Part shown: piece by piece, positions 42,712 through 54,100 of the stretch
Layout of the letters: each line of letters opens with the position of its first letter
Position numbering within the stretch: the stretch's first letter is position 1
DNA from: Anaerolineales bacterium
Lineage (GTDB): Bacteria > Chloroflexota > Anaerolineae > Anaerolineales > UBA4823
Reading direction: 5' to 3'
Assembly: GCA_003105035.1 (NCBI GenBank)
Contig: PQAL01000004.1
Span: forward strand, 34,725 to 98,724
DNA: 64,000 bases
Made by a program: the position numbers and the translations under genes
Notes under the pieces: generated by a model
What the model was told of the DNA's origin: nothing
Database searches by the model: none
The model's input: the letters and a program-made list of their open reading frames with translations, nothing else

Positions 42712-45700
42712 TGTGCTGCCTTTTGTCCTTGGTCAGCTCCTGAAGTCATCTCAGGAGTCTCAATCTCATAGTTGTTCAAAATAAGATTTACGGATGGTTC
42801 AACATCTCGCAGTGATGTCAAGCAGGTAAATAAATCACGAACTTGTTTGTTGGGGGTTTCGAGTAAACCCAATGTTCGCCCGTCTTCTACGCCTTTATAA
42901 CCCAGCTTAGCACCACTGCCAGCAAGTTTGGCGGCACGAGCAAGCCAATGATCGAGCCGACTGTTCAATTCGGCTCGGACCTCTTGTTCGACTTTTGGAT
43001 TTCCAGTTACCAGGCCGGCTCTGCGACTGATTTCATCAACTGCCAGCTTTACGGTAGGGTGTTCACGGTCCAATAATGCTGCACTCTCATTACCATTGAA
43101 GTCAAACCCATAGAGGCGAAGGAACGAGACTAACAAAGCAGAAATTCCACGGTCAATCGCGCGAGGAGAAAAAGGGGTGACGGAGAGTGCTTCGACTTGC
43201 TGATAGAGCGTTGCATGATAATGCTCAAAACGCTCATAATGACTCAAGTCTCTGGGCCGCGCCCAGTTGTAAACTGTTATGACCAAGCCGGGGTAACGTC
43301 TGCCGATGCGTGAAGTTGCCTGGATGTATTCGCTAGTGTATTTGGGTTGTCCAGCTACAACCATCAATCCCAAGCGTGGCACATCTACCCCAACAGAGAT
43401 CATATTCGTAGCCAATAAGGTGTCTATGGGATATTTTGACGGGGCAACTTTTTCGCCGGCCTTACGTTTTTTCTTGCGCTCCTCATCCCGGATCGGGTCA
43501 AAGGTCGTCCCCAGTCGATCAAGAATCTCAGGAATATCGGTCGCACCGATACGCGAGGTCAGCTCGCTAATGCTATAGGTATCCAAGTTGCGGTTGGCCA
43601 ACCCGCGTCTTCCCATGTTCCGCAGACGGGTACGAATGGCATCATCGAGAACCCTTCGGAGGCCGCCCAGGTCACGCATAGCATTGAAATAACCAACAAG
43701 AGTCATATATGGATCGACCAGGCCACCATACTTCTCGTACAACATTTGGGCAGCAGACAACGCGGCTACATATGAACGGATCATCACAACTTTTAATCGT
43801 GAGCCAGGAGCGCAAATTCCTAAATACATTCTCCCCGGGTTACTCTCATCAGGCGTACGTTGCCGGGAGAAGAAATTATCCGAAATCAGCAAACCATTGG
43901 GAGGAAAAATATTGGTCTGGCGAAGGTAGAGATTATTTATTTGGGCCGGTGCTTTACGAATAGTTGCAGAGGATGCGATCACCTTCGGACGGACAACATG
44001 CCCATCTATATTCCAGCTGCACAAATTATCTACAGCGGTTTCATATAATCCAACCAGCGTTCCAAGTGGCCCATTGATCAGGTGTAATTCATCCTGAATA
44101 ATCAAGTCGGGAGGGCGAAGACAACATTTTTCTTCTGTAGAAGCTGCCGGAAGTCCAAATGTTTTATCCGCCGGGTGGGAATTCTTGTCTTCAATATCGG
44201 GTGATCGATATCCGTGGCGTGAACAATATCCATTGACGCGCCCAAACAGCATTTGCGCTTCGCCCTTCCAGGGCATCTGGGCGAACTTATCTACAGTAGC
44301 GATCAGTAACGAAGGTAACCGACGGTAGACTTCTTCGTCCACCACCAGGATTGGCAATCCTTCACGCTTTGCATTCTTCTGATTGAATAAGCATGTGTTG
44401 GATGGACAATACACAATCGTTCGGCATTGCCCATGTTTATAAGTTTCGACAACGATATCGCTGCCAGGGTTGATCGGTGTACCGCACCAGGGGCAGTTGG
44501 TTAATTGGTGAGGCGAGCCCTGACCTCCGGTTACTGTGGAGCGGAAGTAACCAGTCTTTCGATATTCTTTGACGATTTCATCACTGGCAGAATTCCAGTT
44601 AGGAGTGCTGCGTTCCCCCACCCATAATCCAATCCGGAACGGTTCACTCCCCCATACAGTTGGTTCTTCCCTTCTGATGCTTTCGCAAGCGCAGATCAGG
44701 GCTGCAGCACGTTGAAACTGTTGCAAGGTCAGCAGCCTGAGAGTGTATCGCATTAGAACAGCCACTCCGGCGCTACCATCATAACCGCCAACCATTCCTT
44801 GCAAACGACGCATGGCAAGAGTGAAAGCTGTCAGACCAAGATATGCTTCAGTTTTACCACCACCAGTTGGGAACCAAAGCACATCAGCAATGGCCTGAGT
44901 AGGGTGACTACGTTCTGGAGAAAGCGGGTCTGCAAGACCTGGAAGGTTCAACAAGATAAATGCTAATTGGAATGGATACCATGTCCGGTTTGTCTCCACA
45001 TCCAATTCTTCGATGGTTTTATTTTCTTCACGGCGGACGGACTCGGAATGCAGGGTATGTATACGCTGCAAAGCCATGGCACGATTGGCAAATCGAAATG
45101 CTTCAGCTGCCTGATGATTCGAGGCCAATAAATCAATTCCTGCTTGGATGCGCTTGAGATTCTGCCAACAGATATCAATAGTTTGCTGCGCAATGTCAGC
45201 ATAGGGCCCGATGCCTCTCGAACCTTGTTTCAACTGAGCTTCTAGGTCTTTTATCCAATCCGAATAGGCGGAAACAAGAGGAGCTAAAGCCTTCTCAAGC
45301 TCATTGTCGCCTAATCCAGATAAACCTTTCATATCCAAGACCAGTCCCCGTAACCCAGGGATCTCCATGCTTGTTGGAGGTGTCACGCGGGGCAGTTCAA
45401 ATAAAGGAGCTACAACGGTTTTTAGCGATATGGCCTGATCAAATGATCCGGGCGCTAATTCGGCATGAACTGCCACCCCATGGCCAACAGCAAATTCCAC
45501 CTGTTCCCGGTAAAGCATGCCCATTGCAACTTCTTCTTCGTCGGCATGAGCATTATGCTGGTTCCGTCGACGGCGGAAGATGGCTGAGCTGTCCGGCGCG
45601 CTGACACGCAACTCGGGTTGGAATAACCAGGCAGTATCACGCAATTTCTTGGGCTCTTCCTGTGCATTGACCAGGAACAGTGTAATTACCCACTCCCCAT

Positions 45701-46220
45701 TGCGCTGACGAAGCAAACCATCCACATAAACATCGCTGAAGTTAGGATTAGGCACCCAGCGTGGCATGCGTCCAGGTTTCAGCGCAATTGGCTTTGATGA
45801 TGCAGTTACCGGGATGCGTTTCCACACCATCCGTGGCTTCTCAAGCTCCAATCCTAATTCTTCGCTTGAATATTTTTCATATCGACCCCATGAAGCGTGG
45901 ATTTGGATGGCTGTAGCCGATGCATCCAAGGTGAAGGTTAACCCCATGGAGGAAGGAAGCAGAGTAGAGTTTCGAATCGTGGGTTGTTCTACCACACCCT
46001 CTTCACCATCGTCGTCGGTTACCGCCAGATCCTCTTCCTCCTCTGGAATTACGCTTTGGCCTCGAGGGGCCAATAACCCGAGGATGTATCGATCTCGCAC
46101 ATAGGCTTCATCGACAATTTCCTCGTCTCCGCCGGCCGGACCAAGCAGATCATGCAGGATGAGATCCTCCAATTCTTGGCGGATTTGATTAGCGCTGGGA
46201 GGTTGTAAGGATTCTGGCAT
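42708..46220 (-). CDS. drmA: DISARM helicase DrmA
   Basis: An 1170-aa superfamily 2 helicase. Motif I is WFPTGGGKTEAYLGL near residue 450, motif II is IIQDELHLINGPLGT near 710, and motif VI is IQATSRIGRRYPG near 970. Cysteine pairs lie between motifs I and II (NCPWCGTPINPG). Length and motif spelling fit DrmA. In DISARM it loads on unmodified invading DNA together with DrmB. It lies 118 bases downstream of the 1260-aa gene, the longest gap in the operon, where no promoter is obvious. Confidence 0.93.
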   Translation of the reverse strand: MPESLQPPSANQIRQELEDLILHDLLGPAGGDEEIVDEAYVRDRYILGLLAPRGQSVIPEEEEDLAVTDDDGEEGVVEQPTIRNSTLLPSSMGLTFTLDASATAIQIHASWGRYEKYSSEELGLELEKPRMVWKRIPVTASSKPIALKPGRMPRWVPNPNFSDVYVDGLLRQRNGEWVITLFLVNAQEEPKKLRDTAWLFQPELRVSAPDSSAIFRRRRNQHNAHADEEEVAMGMLYREQVEFAVGHGVAVHAELAPGSFDQAISLKTVVAPLFELPRVTPPTSMEIPGLRGLVLDMKGLSGLGDNELEKALAPLVSAYSDWIKDLEAQLKQGSRGIGPYADIAQQTIDICWQNLKRIQAGIDLLASNHQAAEAFRFANRAMALQRIHTLHSESVRREENKTIEELDVETNRTWYPFQLAFILLNLPGLADPLSPERSHPTQAIADVLWFPTGGGKTEAYLGLTAFTLAMRRLQGMVGGYDGSAGVAVLMRYTLRLLTLQQFQRAAALICACESIRREEPTVWGSEPFRIGLWVGERSTPNWNSASDEIVKEYRKTGYFRSTVTGGQGSPHQLTNCPWCGTPINPGSDIVVETYKHGQCRTIVYCPSNTCLFNQKNAKREGLPILVVDEEVYRRLPSLLIATVDKFAQMPWKGEAQMLFGRVNGYCSRHGYRSPDIEDKNSHPADKTFGLPAASTEEKCCLRPPDLIIQDELHLINGPLGTLVGLYETAVDNLCSWNIDGHVVRPKVIASSATIRKAPAQINNLYLRQTNIFPPNGLLISDNFFSRQRTPDESNPGRMYLGICAPGSRLKVVMIRSYVAALSAAQMLYEKYGGLVDPYMTLVGYFNAMRDLGGLRRVLDDAIRTRLRNMGRRGLANRNLDTYSISELTSRIGATDIPEILDRLGTTFDPIRDEERKKKRKAGEKVAPSKYPIDTLLATNMISVGVDVPRLGLMVVAGQPKYTSEYIQATSRIGRRYPGLVITVYNWARPRDLSHYERFEHYHATLYQQVEALSVTPFSPRAIDRGISALLVSFLRLYGFDFNGNESAALLDREHPTVKLAVDEISRRAGLVTGNPKVEQEVRAELNSRLDHWLARAAKLAGSGAKLGYKGVEDGRTLGLLETPNKQVRDLFTCLTSLRDVEPSVNLILNNYEIETPEMTSGADQGQKAAQ

Positions 46221-46338
46221 ATTAGCTACTCATGAATTCTTTTCATTGGCCATAACATGGCCGAAGGATAAAATTGGCATTTTCATTTGCGTAAACAGAA
46301 ATAATTGTATACTTTTGCTCTTCCTATGAAATCTTGTG

Positions 46339-49300
46339 TCACCAAGAATCTTCTTCTAGTTGTGCGCGAACATCCTCGTGGCGAGCATAAGATAAATACT
46401 CTCCGGTAAGTTTATCTAAAACAGCAGCAGTTCGTGGCCAATTGGTACGAATTGCATCGGCGTACTGTTTGTACTGATCTGCTAGCTCCCTTTCTTGGGT
46501 ACCCCCATCCAACAAGCCTCTTGAGGTTACGCCCCGATTGTTGCTAACGCCCATCATGAAACCGCGATTTATTTCATCGCTGTTTATAGATTCCATCAAA
46601 TCACGAATAGGGATAGCGGGCCACGTTCCATCGGATTCCTTTGGAGAATGGCTAAATACCTGCCCGATCGCAAGGTCAGACACCTTCACTCTTTTATGCT
46701 GAGCCGAAAGTTCTCTGACCTTCTGAACCCAATCATTCAAGGCAACCGAATTGATTGATCCGTTATTCTCCATTCCAGGAATCAAATTCCATCCGTGAAG
46801 CAACTCATAGCACGATATGGCCCTGGCACTTTCATCTTCTGAAAGCTCCCGCTTATCTTCACCTTCAGCGCAATACGCTAGACATAATACTTCAATAAAA
46901 AATGCGGGGTTCAGTGAAAGTTCTTTGTTGAGGAATTTGGGACCTCTTCCGCCACGATTGGTTAGCACTCGGATCAGGGCAAATTCCAAATAGGCAAGCC
47001 GCGATTCGTCAATTTCCCCTGTGCGTTCAATGGCTTCAAATAGCTCATCAATATGATCAAACACTCTCCATTCGCCATCATATTCGGGCTTTGTTCTAAT
47101 TGCCATCTCAAGCGCATCCATGGTTGATGTTGCAGAAATGACAGAGCCTATTTTGTCAATATGCATAGTAACGATATCCAGAGCAACATGCGGGCGCTTA
47201 TTCTCAAGCAGTTTCTGGATAGCCATCCTTAGATCGTCTATCTCAAACGGGTTTGGGCGTAGCGTCATCCAATACCTTTCACCAACCCTTTCCCCGAACG
47301 TTTCTACAAATTTCCATGTCTGCGTTTTAGGCGACAGACATATAAAAAACTCTGCTTGTTGCTCGGGAGTGCAGCTCCGGAAGACGGGTGTACTGGTCTT
47401 TTTTATAATCCAGTCCCACCCCAACATTTTTTCGCGCATCACGATAAATCCAGTCAGAAACAACTTTTGGAAATTATGCTCGCTATTCAACAAACTCAAA
47501 AGAGCATCTTCGTTTTGCTCAGCAACTTCAGATTGTCCTGCAGATACTCCAAAATAATAAGGGTTTTCAACTTTCTCCATCATTTCAATTAATAACGAAA
47601 TTCCGCCCGTTTCCAAGACTACTTTTACTGCCTCGATTCTTTCTTTTGTGATTGCGGCCTCACGAGACTTCCAATCTCGGTCAAAATCTCCGATTAGTTC
47701 TACGTGATTACTAAATAGCCATGCATAACGGGCTATAAGGTCTACAGGCGTTAACCATTCGTAGATTTGATTAAGTCTATCTACAACTTCAGATGGTAAT
47801 GCCCATTGCGCCTTTGAAAATTGTTTGTGCTTGGCAACAAGGCTACGCAAGGCTGCCCAGATAGCAACCTGATCTTGAAGCCCTAAGAATTTTTGATCAA
47901 TATGCTCAATGTGAAGAATAACATTTTCCGCATCTTCCTTGCGCAGATGACCAATACTTTCAATTAGAGACTTCCATTGTTTTCCGTCGTAGCCTACATC
48001 TTCATGCATTCTATTTACTATTTCATGGGTTGCAGTCCATATTTCTCCCCATGTAACTGAAGGTCGTTCATCGGGAACCCAGTCACGGTAGCGCGGAGAC
48101 GGCATTCCCATCGAGACTGCGTGAGGTTCAGGAAGTAAATTGGACATCAATTTCCAAGCAACAACACCTTCCCTCTTTCGCAACATATCCAAAACCCGGA
48201 GACGCTGTTCGAGCGACGCGCTTGTTTGAGGAAGCCAAATAAGAAATATATCCTTCAAACTATTAGAAGGACGATTTCCCAATCTTCCTCCGGGGTCCAG
48301 CCTGTCTAGCGCTGCCAGTATAAGAGCTGAACGAGCTATATGCTCTGGACTCCAAGCCAACAATTCTAGCGCTGACAGTAAACCTGGGTAAGTTGCGCCA
48401 TAAAACATCGGGCTTTCAGGTTCTTCAAAAATGTTTGCAAGAGTAGGGCTAGAACCACTTACGGCTTTATCGGCAGCATCTAAAAATTGATTTGGAGAAG
48501 CCTCTGCAAGCAGTCGCAGGACTGGCGATAGCGAAGACCATATTTTCCAATTTCCACCGGCATCAGTAAACAACTTATAAACGACTCTATCCACATATTC
48601 TTGCGGCGAAGTTGAGTGTCCCCAATTCGTAACTGCACTTCGTGCTCCAGCAATTGCAAGTGTATCCGTTATTCCTTCCCGCAGATTATCGGAAAACGAG
48701 AGGGCTTTTCCATGAATAGCGGCACTCCACCTTTCGTTTATTGGCATATCTAAACTTGGATTGATTTCGCCGAGGATACAAAGCGTTAACTCTTCAAATC
48801 TTTGTAAATCGTCATAGCTGATATACCTTGAAAGCAATCCCCAGGCATCTTCTTTCGAATTTAATATCCAAATACCACCAACCAGCCGCACTGGTGGGTC
48901 AGACTCATTTGACCACCTTACAAGTTTGGCGATGTAATCTTTATAGGGGAGGTTTGCAAGTTTTTCAATCGCGGAGCGATCGCCTTCCTTCACATCGCTC
49001 CATTGTCCTAGAAGCAAGGCGGGAATGATTTCTCTGGCATTTTCTGGTCGTGACCATTCTGGCTCAAGCAATTCTGGGTGAGTGGCAAGTTTACGGCGAA
49101 ACGCCATAAGACTAAGCCTGGCTATCCTAGCCAAGGATAGCGCACGCTCTTCTGGAAGTCCCAATTCCACCAGGGCTTCTTTTAGTTGAAAAATGTGTTG
49201 TCTGGGTAATTCGAAGGCGGTTTGCAGAGAACTCTCGCCTTTTCCAAAGGGAACCAGGACCGAATGTCCGCCTTGGACAGCGCGCTCAATGGTGTTCCCG

Positions 49301-50121
49301 GCATTAAATCTCGGTACAAGGATAAGTTTTCTTTCGGAAACACTTAACTGAGTGAAACTTTCTAGGTCATTGACCAATATAATCCTTGATAACCATATAA
49401 TGCGTTCTTCACTGGGTTTTTGCTTAATAGTTGCTGCAAGAAATGAGATGGCTTCTTCCCGCGTATCAGACTTAAGCGTGAAAATCGTTGCGTTTGAGGA
49501 AAGCCAGCGATCTACTTCACTTATTGCATCATCTCGCCCGGATGTCAATACTTTAGGACTTAATATGGGCTGAGTAGCGCTTGACCAATTTTCCCAAAAC
49601 GCATCTAAATCTTCTACATTTTTAGGGTGCTTGCCAAGCAGGGCGGAAGCCCAAATATGAGCAGAAGGGGCTAGTTCCATCCATTGTTCCAAATCATCTG
49701 CATCATAAGCACGGACATCGCGCCAAAAGCCATCCTTCTTCTTTTCCTCGACCCAATCTGCTTTTTTATTCCAGCGGCGCGGGGTTACAAAAACAAAAGA
49801 AGTGGTTGCAGGGTCAACATCAAGAGGTTCATTTCGTCTTTTTTCGTAATCGCCATCCGCTTTTCCTTTGATGTCTCTATCGACTCCCATTTCCCAAACA
49901 GAACAACCATCAGGAACAAATGCGTTACCATTTTCCACGATAAGGAAACCATCATAGCCTGGAACTTGTATGCCTTCTTCCGCCGGGAAGCCAATGCGTT
50001 GAATTCGATCTATTGTCGCGTGAATTAATCTCCGTAATAAGAGTGGCAAACGACTGCGGGCATCAAGACGATCTGCCCAGCCAACTAAATCAATCGCCTT
50101 AATAAGCGTTTCAAGTGCCAT
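46339..50121 (-). CDS. 1260-aa nuclease-like accessory protein in the DISARM operon
   Basis: A 1260-aa protein, not one of the named DISARM subunits I recognise. The first 130 residues look like a PD-(D/E)XK-type nuclease domain: PGYDGFLIVENGNAFVPDG, CSVWEMGVDRDIKGKADGDY, then FVFVTPRRW. Candidate residues are Asp57, Glu77 and Lys85/87. A following region (residues 190-330) may be an NTPase-like fold with no P-loop. The rest is long helical-repeat sequence. It could be a nuclease effector with a large sensor. The length is well above that of DrmE from class 2 DISARM. Confidence 0.7.
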   Translation of the reverse strand: MALETLIKAIDLVGWADRLDARSRLPLLLRRLIHATIDRIQRIGFPAEEGIQVPGYDGFLIVENGNAFVPDGCSVWEMGVDRDIKGKADGDYEKRRNEPLDVDPATTSFVFVTPRRWNKKADWVEEKKKDGFWRDVRAYDADDLEQWMELAPSAHIWASALLGKHPKNVEDLDAFWENWSSATQPILSPKVLTSGRDDAISEVDRWLSSNATIFTLKSDTREEAISFLAATIKQKPSEERIIWLSRIILVNDLESFTQLSVSERKLILVPRFNAGNTIERAVQGGHSVLVPFGKGESSLQTAFELPRQHIFQLKEALVELGLPEERALSLARIARLSLMAFRRKLATHPELLEPEWSRPENAREIIPALLLGQWSDVKEGDRSAIEKLANLPYKDYIAKLVRWSNESDPPVRLVGGIWILNSKEDAWGLLSRYISYDDLQRFEELTLCILGEINPSLDMPINERWSAAIHGKALSFSDNLREGITDTLAIAGARSAVTNWGHSTSPQEYVDRVVYKLFTDAGGNWKIWSSLSPVLRLLAEASPNQFLDAADKAVSGSSPTLANIFEEPESPMFYGATYPGLLSALELLAWSPEHIARSALILAALDRLDPGGRLGNRPSNSLKDIFLIWLPQTSASLEQRLRVLDMLRKREGVVAWKLMSNLLPEPHAVSMGMPSPRYRDWVPDERPSVTWGEIWTATHEIVNRMHEDVGYDGKQWKSLIESIGHLRKEDAENVILHIEHIDQKFLGLQDQVAIWAALRSLVAKHKQFSKAQWALPSEVVDRLNQIYEWLTPVDLIARYAWLFSNHVELIGDFDRDWKSREAAITKERIEAVKVVLETGGISLLIEMMEKVENPYYFGVSAGQSEVAEQNEDALLSLLNSEHNFQKLFLTGFIVMREKMLGWDWIIKKTSTPVFRSCTPEQQAEFFICLSPKTQTWKFVETFGERVGERYWMTLRPNPFEIDDLRMAIQKLLENKRPHVALDIVTMHIDKIGSVISATSTMDALEMAIRTKPEYDGEWRVFDHIDELFEAIERTGEIDESRLAYLEFALIRVLTNRGGRGPKFLNKELSLNPAFFIEVLCLAYCAEGEDKRELSEDESARAISCYELLHGWNLIPGMENNGSINSVALNDWVQKVRELSAQHKRVKVSDLAIGQVFSHSPKESDGTWPAIPIRDLMESINSDEINRGFMMGVSNNRGVTSRGLLDGGTQERELADQYKQYADAIRTNWPRTAAVLDKLTGEYLSYARHEDVRAQLEEDSW

Positions 50122-50186
50122 CTACAACAACTCCATCTGCACATTCATTGACTTGGACTTTAGCTTCCAACCCATTTTGCTTTTAG

Positions 50187-50507
50187 CTATTTTTTCTTCA
50201 GTAAAAACCTGTTGTTCTCAATCAGTTCCAAGATTAATTTCGGCGGGTTGTTTGCATACCATGGAGCCAAGCTATTCTTGATCATCCACCGTCCGATCTC
50301 AGCACTGATCAACTCGCCGCAGGTTTTCGTCCAGAAGGATTTCTTGGCAACATTGATCTCTACCGGGTCAGGTTGCCCATCGAGGTAGACGAACACTGTT
50401 TGCCATTCCTTTTGGAAATAACGGTTGCGATCATCGACGTTAATTTTGACGCCGTATCCGGCGCCGGAGGGGAGAGGGGATCCATTGGTCCATGGTGTGA
50501 CAATCAT
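50187..50507 (-). CDS. 106-aa small protein in the DISARM operon
   Basis: A 106-aa protein (VTPWTNGSPLPSGAGYGVKI, FQKEWQTVFVYLDGQPDPVE, then WTKTCGELISAEIGRWMIKN). It looks like a single alpha/beta domain. It starts 21 bases after the caspase-like gene stop and lies upstream of the 1260-aa gene. The family is not recognised. Confidence 0.7.
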   Translation of the reverse strand: MIVTPWTNGSPLPSGAGYGVKINVDDRNRYFQKEWQTVFVYLDGQPDPVEINVAKKSFWTKTCGELISAEIGRWMIKNSLAPWYANNPPKLILELIENNRFLLKKK

Positions 50508-50528
50508 TCTTGCCTCCGAAAAAAAAAA

Positions 50529-51161
50529 TCACAAATTCTTTTTTCTGCCATTTACGAACCTCTCTAACTCAATCTCACTATTATTGTTGAAGTAGTAATT
50601 CAATTTTAGATGGTATAGGCTGGTCAATCTTTTCAATAGGTTACGAATAAGAGCCTTTTTCATGCTCATGCTTTCGTTTTCTTCGCGTACGTGATAAGCA
50701 AGATAATAAAAATTCGACCAGAAAATGGCAGCTGCATCAAAATCAATAGGATCGGCTGAACCAACAAGCGAATAACAGCCCGAGTTCCTTAATACTGCAT
50801 TGGCTAACTCGTGGTTCTTATGATTCACAACCTCGCAGGCCGACACAAATACGCGCTTTTCCCCTAATTTACCTTGAACAAAATGCTGGAATTCACCAAT
50901 GGCCATTTCACCAAATTGAAATTCAAACAGTTCTTTTCCTCCATGGGAAGATATATGCAAATATCGATATTTCTTGTTCACAAATATCTGCAATGCCTCG
51001 CCAAATTCGTTACGAGTGGCCACATACTTATAAATTGGCTTTCTTCCACCCATTCTTAAAATCCGGGCAATCAGATCACCTTCCTTACGTTTCTGAGCAA
51101 CATCTTCAGCCCGCAAAGATTCGATGATGAAAACTTCTGGAACAGTGTCTCTTGTCATCAA
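50529..51161 (-). CDS. Caspase/CHAT-like protease in the DISARM operon
   Basis: A 210-aa protein. YRYLHISSHGGKE holds a candidate catalytic His (residue 73), and KRVFVSACEVVNHKNHELAN holds a candidate Cys (residue 109), in the H-G ... S-A-C arrangement of clan CD (caspase/CHAT) peptidases. YSLVGSADPIDFDAA follows, as in CHAT proteins. It is a lone protease domain with no sensor of its own. It begins 10 bases after drmMI, so the two are co-transcribed. It is not a standard DISARM gene; I infer an abortive-infection effector. Confidence 0.72.
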   Translation of the reverse strand: MMTRDTVPEVFIIESLRAEDVAQKRKEGDLIARILRMGGRKPIYKYVATRNEFGEALQIFVNKKYRYLHISSHGGKELFEFQFGEMAIGEFQHFVQGKLGEKRVFVSACEVVNHKNHELANAVLRNSGCYSLVGSADPIDFDAAAIFWSNFYYLAYHVREENESMSMKKALIRNLLKRLTSLYHLKLNYYFNNNSEIELERFVNGRKKNL

Positions 51162-51171
51162 TCACATCTTC

Positions 51172-54100
51172 CTAGAAAAGTTCATATTGCCCCTTCTCTT
51201 CCGCTACCTTTTTTCCACCTTTCTTCCCTTTCTCCTTAGCCTTCTTCTCCTCGTGCAGTCCTGCCTTGATCTCTTCCTCATACCTCTCATGATTCAACTT
51301 TAGCAGCCTCGCCAACACTTCTCTTCTTGCTGCCTCGCTGATCGTAAACCGCACTCCCTGCGCTGTCTCATGGAAGCCGTGCCCCAAATCGAGATCGCCC
51401 CATCCATACGCGCTAGCAACCGCCTGATCCATCTCAACATGCAACTCCCGTAGGCGGACAATATCTTCAGCGCTTTCTTTCGGGTTGTGGAAGCGGTTAT
51501 ACGTGGGCGTCAGCCCCTCCATACGCGCTAGCATAATTTTGCGACGATGTTCGTGATAGGTTTCGCCAATTTCATCCAAAGTTATGATGTTGTTTTTTGG
51601 GAAAGGAAAATTTTGAAAACAATCAGTTGGTGCATAACTTAAGCCTTCTCCAAGTGTGGAACTGTATTTCCAGACCCAGGCATTATGAAAAGCCGATTGC
51701 ATCACAGCAAATTTATTCGCATCATCATATGCAAACAAAACTATTTTTTGGTTATAGATCCAATCTACAGGAACAAAGGAAAACGCAACGGTTTTGCTTG
51801 TTTGAGCAATTATTAAAACACGTTTAAGCGATGAAATCGTTCTATAAAGTTCAGGTCTGGTTCTCTGAAATAACCACCAGTTTTCTTTTGTTCTTTTTTC
51901 TTTATGGTGCTGCCTTTCTGGATATACACGCTCACGAACTATTTGCAAACATAATGGATATCGTTCGGCTTCACTCAAACTCCAATCCCTAAAGTAAATT
52001 ACCCAACGAGTTGGACTTTGGTCAGGGCTAGAATTCAAATCATCGCCATTCAGGTAAGGAAAGAGAACATCTTGGTTTTGGGGGTCATTTTTGATTAATT
52101 CTTTTGCTTCATCAATACCAACAGCGAAACCGATTCCATCTAATTTTGAACCCGTAAAACATTTACTATCATTCTCAGATAATGTTTTCGGATCACCACC
52201 AAAAATGTCACTATCGAGCTTGGGAGAAATCTGTTCCACTTCAGAGTTGTTCAAATATTTTTTTCCGCTAAACTGTTGCTTTGTAATGTGTATAACACTT
52301 ACAAAAACACTGGCTGTTCCAACCCATGGAATTGAAGAGATTGCCGTGTAAATATCTCCACCTTTATTAACAATAGCATCTAATCCAGTAACCCTTGAGT
52401 CCCCTTGGGATATTGTGTTAGTTGCTATTAATCCCATACAACCTTTGATACGCATTTTCTCAAATGAACTCAAAAAGAATAATGAACACAAATCAGCTCG
52501 ATTGCCAAAGGTAGGATATAGGCTCTTTAATCCAATCAAATAATTTGTCCCAAGTTCGGTGCTAATACGTGTTCCACCTAAAAATGGTGGATTTCCTATA
52601 AATGCACTAAACCCACCCCTCTCAAATACTTCAGGGAACTCAAACTCCCAATGAAAAACCCTTTCTTTTTTAGCAATTGCCAAGGTACGAGCAGCATCTG
52701 GGCGTTTTCCCGCATTGACTTCACCATCTAATTCGCCCGCCATGTAGGGGAACAACAAACTCAATTGCAATTCTTCAATCTCGCGGTCGCTCAAGCCCAA
52801 CAACCGCGCACCCATCAACAGGTCACAGCCGCGCTTGATGTGCGCCATGGCGGCGTCGGCTTCTAGGAGTAATTCCGCTTTGTGCTCAATATCGCGTACA
52901 TCCACCACTTCAAACTGTTCAAGCAGAAGCCGCTTTTTACGAGCCGTTTCCAGGTCGGATTCCAACTGTGCATCAAAGAGCGTTGCAGCTGGCTCACGCC
53001 ATCCATGCGCCCAACGCAGGTAATCATCCGCACTTGCCCCCACCAGCGAATCCCCACATTTCAAGGCATGGTCGAGAAAGGTGAACGGTCGACCTCTGTC
53101 CATGGTGGTCAGCCAGATGGATAACTTGGCGATCTCCACCGCCAGTGGGTTCTTATCCACCCCGTAAATGCAGCGATCTGCCACCAGCCGGCGCGCCAGG
53201 ATCATCCGTTCGTCGTCGTCTTTAGGAATGATCTTCTCGCCCAGTCCGCCTTTCGATGGTTTCCCTTCCGGCGTGATCTGGATTCCCCCTTCACAAGCGA
53301 TTGCCCAGGCTTCGGTCAATCGTTCGGCGAGATACCGGTCAACCTGTACCAGGAATCCTGCCGAACCCATTGCCATGTCACAAACTTTCAGAGAGAGGAT
53401 CTCAGCTGCCGAGTGCAATTTCCATTCTTCTCGCGGCAGCCCTTCGGCTGGTCCAATATAAACCAGGGGCTCCAGCGTGTGCTGCACGATCGGCTCAGTC
53501 AAACTGCGCGGGGTGTAATGGGTTCCCGTTGCACGCCGCGTCGCGCCGGCAGTCACATAGACACCACCCGGCAGGAAAACGACCGGGTAACCAAAATCAT
53601 CTTCCCGGATCAGGCCTGCATACCGTACCACGCGGTCATAGATTCCCTGGTCATTGTTGCAGGCAATCATCAAACGCTGGCTGGCAAATACCTCCGGTGT
53701 TTCATGCAGCAAATTTCGCAGCGCATTCTCTGAGCGTCCGGTTTGCTCCTTTAGATAAGCGAGGAAGTTTTTCTCGCCTTTGGCTTCTTCGGCGAGAAGG
53801 ACTGAAAGGGGGATCTCCGGTTCCTTGTCACGGGTCCCGCTCAAGCCCAGAACAGGCTCCGTTGCGCGGACGGCGATATGATCCAGCAGACCTTCATACA
53901 CATGACCGATCTGCTCCACATCAAGAGAACGGAACGAGAGCCGGCGGGCTTCAGCTGGGCCTCCTCCAGGCACCTTCACCCGCAGGACTTGCAAGGCTTC
54001 CAGCAGGTGTAGAACGGTGCGGTTCGATATGGGAAGCACAATGCCATGGTTGTCATCCGCAGCTGATGAACGGCCTTCCAGGAATGGATAATGATCCGGA

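Noticed and set aside
46339..50121. DrmE of class 2 DISARM
   Set aside because: The system has drmD and drmMI (class 1), the protein is much longer than DrmE is known to be, and the N-terminus looks like a nuclease domain.
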